This document shows, in pieces, positions 13,102-14,483 of a stretch of 14,483 bases of DNA. The DNA comes from Ochromonadaceae sp. CCMP2298. Its lineage: Eukaryota > Sar > Synurophyceae > Ochromonadales > Ochromonadaceae. Both the position numbers and the translations under genes were made by a program. The first letter of the stretch is position 1; every line of letters begins with the position of its first letter. The stretch covers positions 1-14,483 of the forward strand of contig MU634206.1 of the NCBI GenBank assembly GCA_026770595.1, in the 5' to 3' direction. The notes under the pieces were generated by a model. It ran no database searches. It had not been told where the DNA came from and saw only the letters and a program-made list of their open reading frames with translations.

Positions 13102-14483
13102 CTAATCCTTCTGGAAGAGGCCCAGGTTGCCGCTCACGTCACCAGTGATGGTGACGTTGATGTTGTACATGCTGCGGTCGGTGGCGGAGTGGGAGCTGGG
13201 GTGGGAGGAGGAGTTGGAGCTGGGGCGGAGGGAGCTGGAGCCGGGGCGGAGGGAGCTGGAGATGGGGCGGGAGGAGGAGCTGGAGCTGGGGTCGGGCGCG
13301 GGGCGCTTCTTCCCGATCGAAGTCCCCTCGGCCGCAGCAAGCATCATCGGCAGGCTGCGGTCGATGTAGCGCTGGACGACTGTGTCTGACTTGTGGCCGG
13401 TCAGTGCCTTAATCTGGGCGAGAGACAGGCCAGCGTTGGCCGCCAGCGTGGCAGAGGAGCGGCGCCAGCAGTGAGCAGTGTAGGCGTTGGGCTCCGGCAG
13501 CCCCAGCGCCTCGGCGATGTCCCTCCCGTAGTGCTTGAGGGTGTCGCGGCCCACGTTCTGCGCCTTCCAGGAGGCATGCAGCTCGCGTGTAGACGTCGCC
13601 GCCCCTAGCTTGCGCCAGAGCCTGGAATCCCTGTTTACTGGGAGGTCACGGTCCTTGACGGGGAACGCGGCGAGGTACCTGGTGGGGAATGGGGAAATGG
13701 GGGAATGAGTGGATGAAAAGTGAGGAATGTGCGTAGCGTAACTTACCTCTCCAGAGCAGCAACTCCCAGGGGGCACTTGAGGATGGCGACCTCGCGCTCA
13801 GATGTGTTGCTCGTCTGTTGCTTCGCCCTGTCAAACTCGATGTGGAAGGCGAGGATGCCATTCTCGTCTGTCACGCGCTTGACATCCTTGAAGCAGAGGC
13901 TCGCGATCTCGCAGGAGCGACCGGCGATCGCAGTCCCCACAGCCGCGAACGCATGCCACAGGGCGTGTTTCGGGGTTATGGGCAGCGCGTAGAGCCTCAC
14001 TGTAGAAGTGAAGTTGAAGGAGAGATTAGTTGTGTGTTGTGTAATGTATAAGCAGTGCAATACTTACCGAAGTCCTCCTTCTTGAACACGCGCGCCTGCT
14101 TGATGGTGTGCGTCTTATCCCACTTCTGCAGGTTGCTCTCGATGATGGGGCAGTCGAGAGACAGATCGCCGCGCCCAGTGTGCAGGTAGAACTTCTTGAT
14201 GCAGGAGTACTTGCTGCGCAGCGTGGTTGGCGCGTACCCGGCGTCGTGGAGCTCTTGGAAGTACTTGATCATGGACTTGCACAGGGTCTTCTCCTCGCAG
14301 TCCTCCTGGAGCTCGTGGAAGAAGAGTGCGTCGACCACGTTCCCCTCGTATCTTGCTGCGCTCTGGAAGTCCGTCTTGAAGCTGACCCAGCTCGGATCGG
14401 AGCGGCCCCAGTCGCACTGCAGCTGGGACGTGGCGGTCTCGAACTCCGTGGGCGGATCCGCTGCGTCCTCGTCGGCCAGGATA
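13102..14483 (-). CDS. Crypton-like tyrosine recombinase, 5' end beyond window
   Basis: The model is three exons, complement(join(13102..13678,13747..13999,14068..>14483)), giving a 414-aa fragment. Introns are 68 bp each, with GTAAGT donors and CACCAG and CTACAG acceptors, and phases match at both joins. Residues about 65-135 form the N-terminal SAM-like core-binding domain (KYFQELHDAGYAPTTLRSKY). The catalytic domain carries Arg166 (AGRSCEIASL), His292 and Arg295 (HCWRRSSATL), His318 (LTGHKSDTVV) and nucleophile Tyr327 (QRYID), nine residues after the His as usual. All key residues are intact. The C-terminus is a Ser/Pro/Arg-rich linker, then MYNINVTITGDVSGNLGLF, a tail type I associate with Crypton proteins. 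Such enzymes cut and rejoin DNA through a 3'-phosphotyrosine. No reverse transcriptase is visible, which argues against DIRS/Ngaro as far as the window goes. It could be an active element or a domesticated host gene. Confidence 0.85.
13185..13300. repeat. GGAGCTGGGGCGG-type minisatellite in the recombinase tail
   Basis: Degenerate purine-rich units (GGAGCTGG(G/A)G(C/T)(G/C)GG) on the plus strand encode the Ser/Arg/Pro-rich linker of the recombinase on the minus strand (repeats of SSSLRP and similar). The repeats are in frame and lie after the catalytic domain, so length change should be tolerated. Confidence 0.75.

Noticed and set aside
13679-13776. N-terminal extension of the last recombinase exon (MPPGSCC...)
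   Set aside because: This is intron sequence. The AG at 13680-13679 joined to the upstream exon gives a continuous recombinase domain in the correct phase.

Overview
This window comes from a nuclear genome of a eukaryote, most likely a unicellular protist. The genes have GT-AG spliceosomal introns of about 80-460 bp. Coding exons are GC-rich with strongly GC-biased third positions, and the spacers and introns are AT-rich or low-complexity. The contents (DNA polymerase alpha B subunit, a nuclear-encoded EngB-type GTPase, a Crypton-like tyrosine recombinase) fit a eukaryote. I cannot name the species from sequence alone. An opisthokont protist is one possibility, but nothing here proves it. All gene models below were built by hand from reading frame, splice-site motifs and family patterns, with no transcript evidence.

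Layout. A possible 3' exon of a plus-strand neighbour (41-115) and a 10-bp tandem repeat sit at the left edge. POLA2 (minus, 2 exons, 274-2524) follows. A 690-bp spacer with a perfect AAAAGGGG hairpin separates it from a leucine-rich-repeat protein gene (minus, 3 exons, 3218-4737). A 480-bp divergent spacer leads to an ankyrin-repeat protein (plus, 2 exons, 5219-6030) and then an apparently intronless TauE/SafE (TSUP) transporter (plus, 6316-7869), whose start codon lies 5 bases after a large nested inverted repeat. Positions 7870-8579 are GT-rich satellite DNA with a 31-bp-arm hairpin, followed by an unassigned minus-strand open frame (8580-8825). A 69-bp tandem duplication lies just upstream of an EngB/GTPBP8-type GTPase (plus, 3 exons, 9160-10163).

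The stretch 10164-11970 first looks like repeats and noise. On the minus strand it resolves into a six-exon gene (10299-11967) for a 174-residue protein with an N-terminal zinc ribbon and an EMAP-II/CsaA-type tRNA-binding OB fold. It includes a 14-nt microexon, and its introns are packed with degenerate repeats. A 416-bp divergent spacer contains a long imperfect inverted repeat. A plus-strand gene of unknown function follows, ending in a 21-glycine tract (12384-12875). The right end holds a minus-strand, intron-containing tyrosine recombinase (13102 to beyond the window edge) with the complete R-H-R-H-Y catalytic set.

The genes do not form a pathway: they cover replication priming, organelle ribosome GTPase function, tRNA binding, transport and protein-protein interaction. 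The striking features are structural. There are two independent tandem duplications that each copy a pyrimidine tract plus AG, several large inverted repeats at gene starts, a 14-nt microexon, and a probable Crypton-type mobile element or its domesticated descendant.
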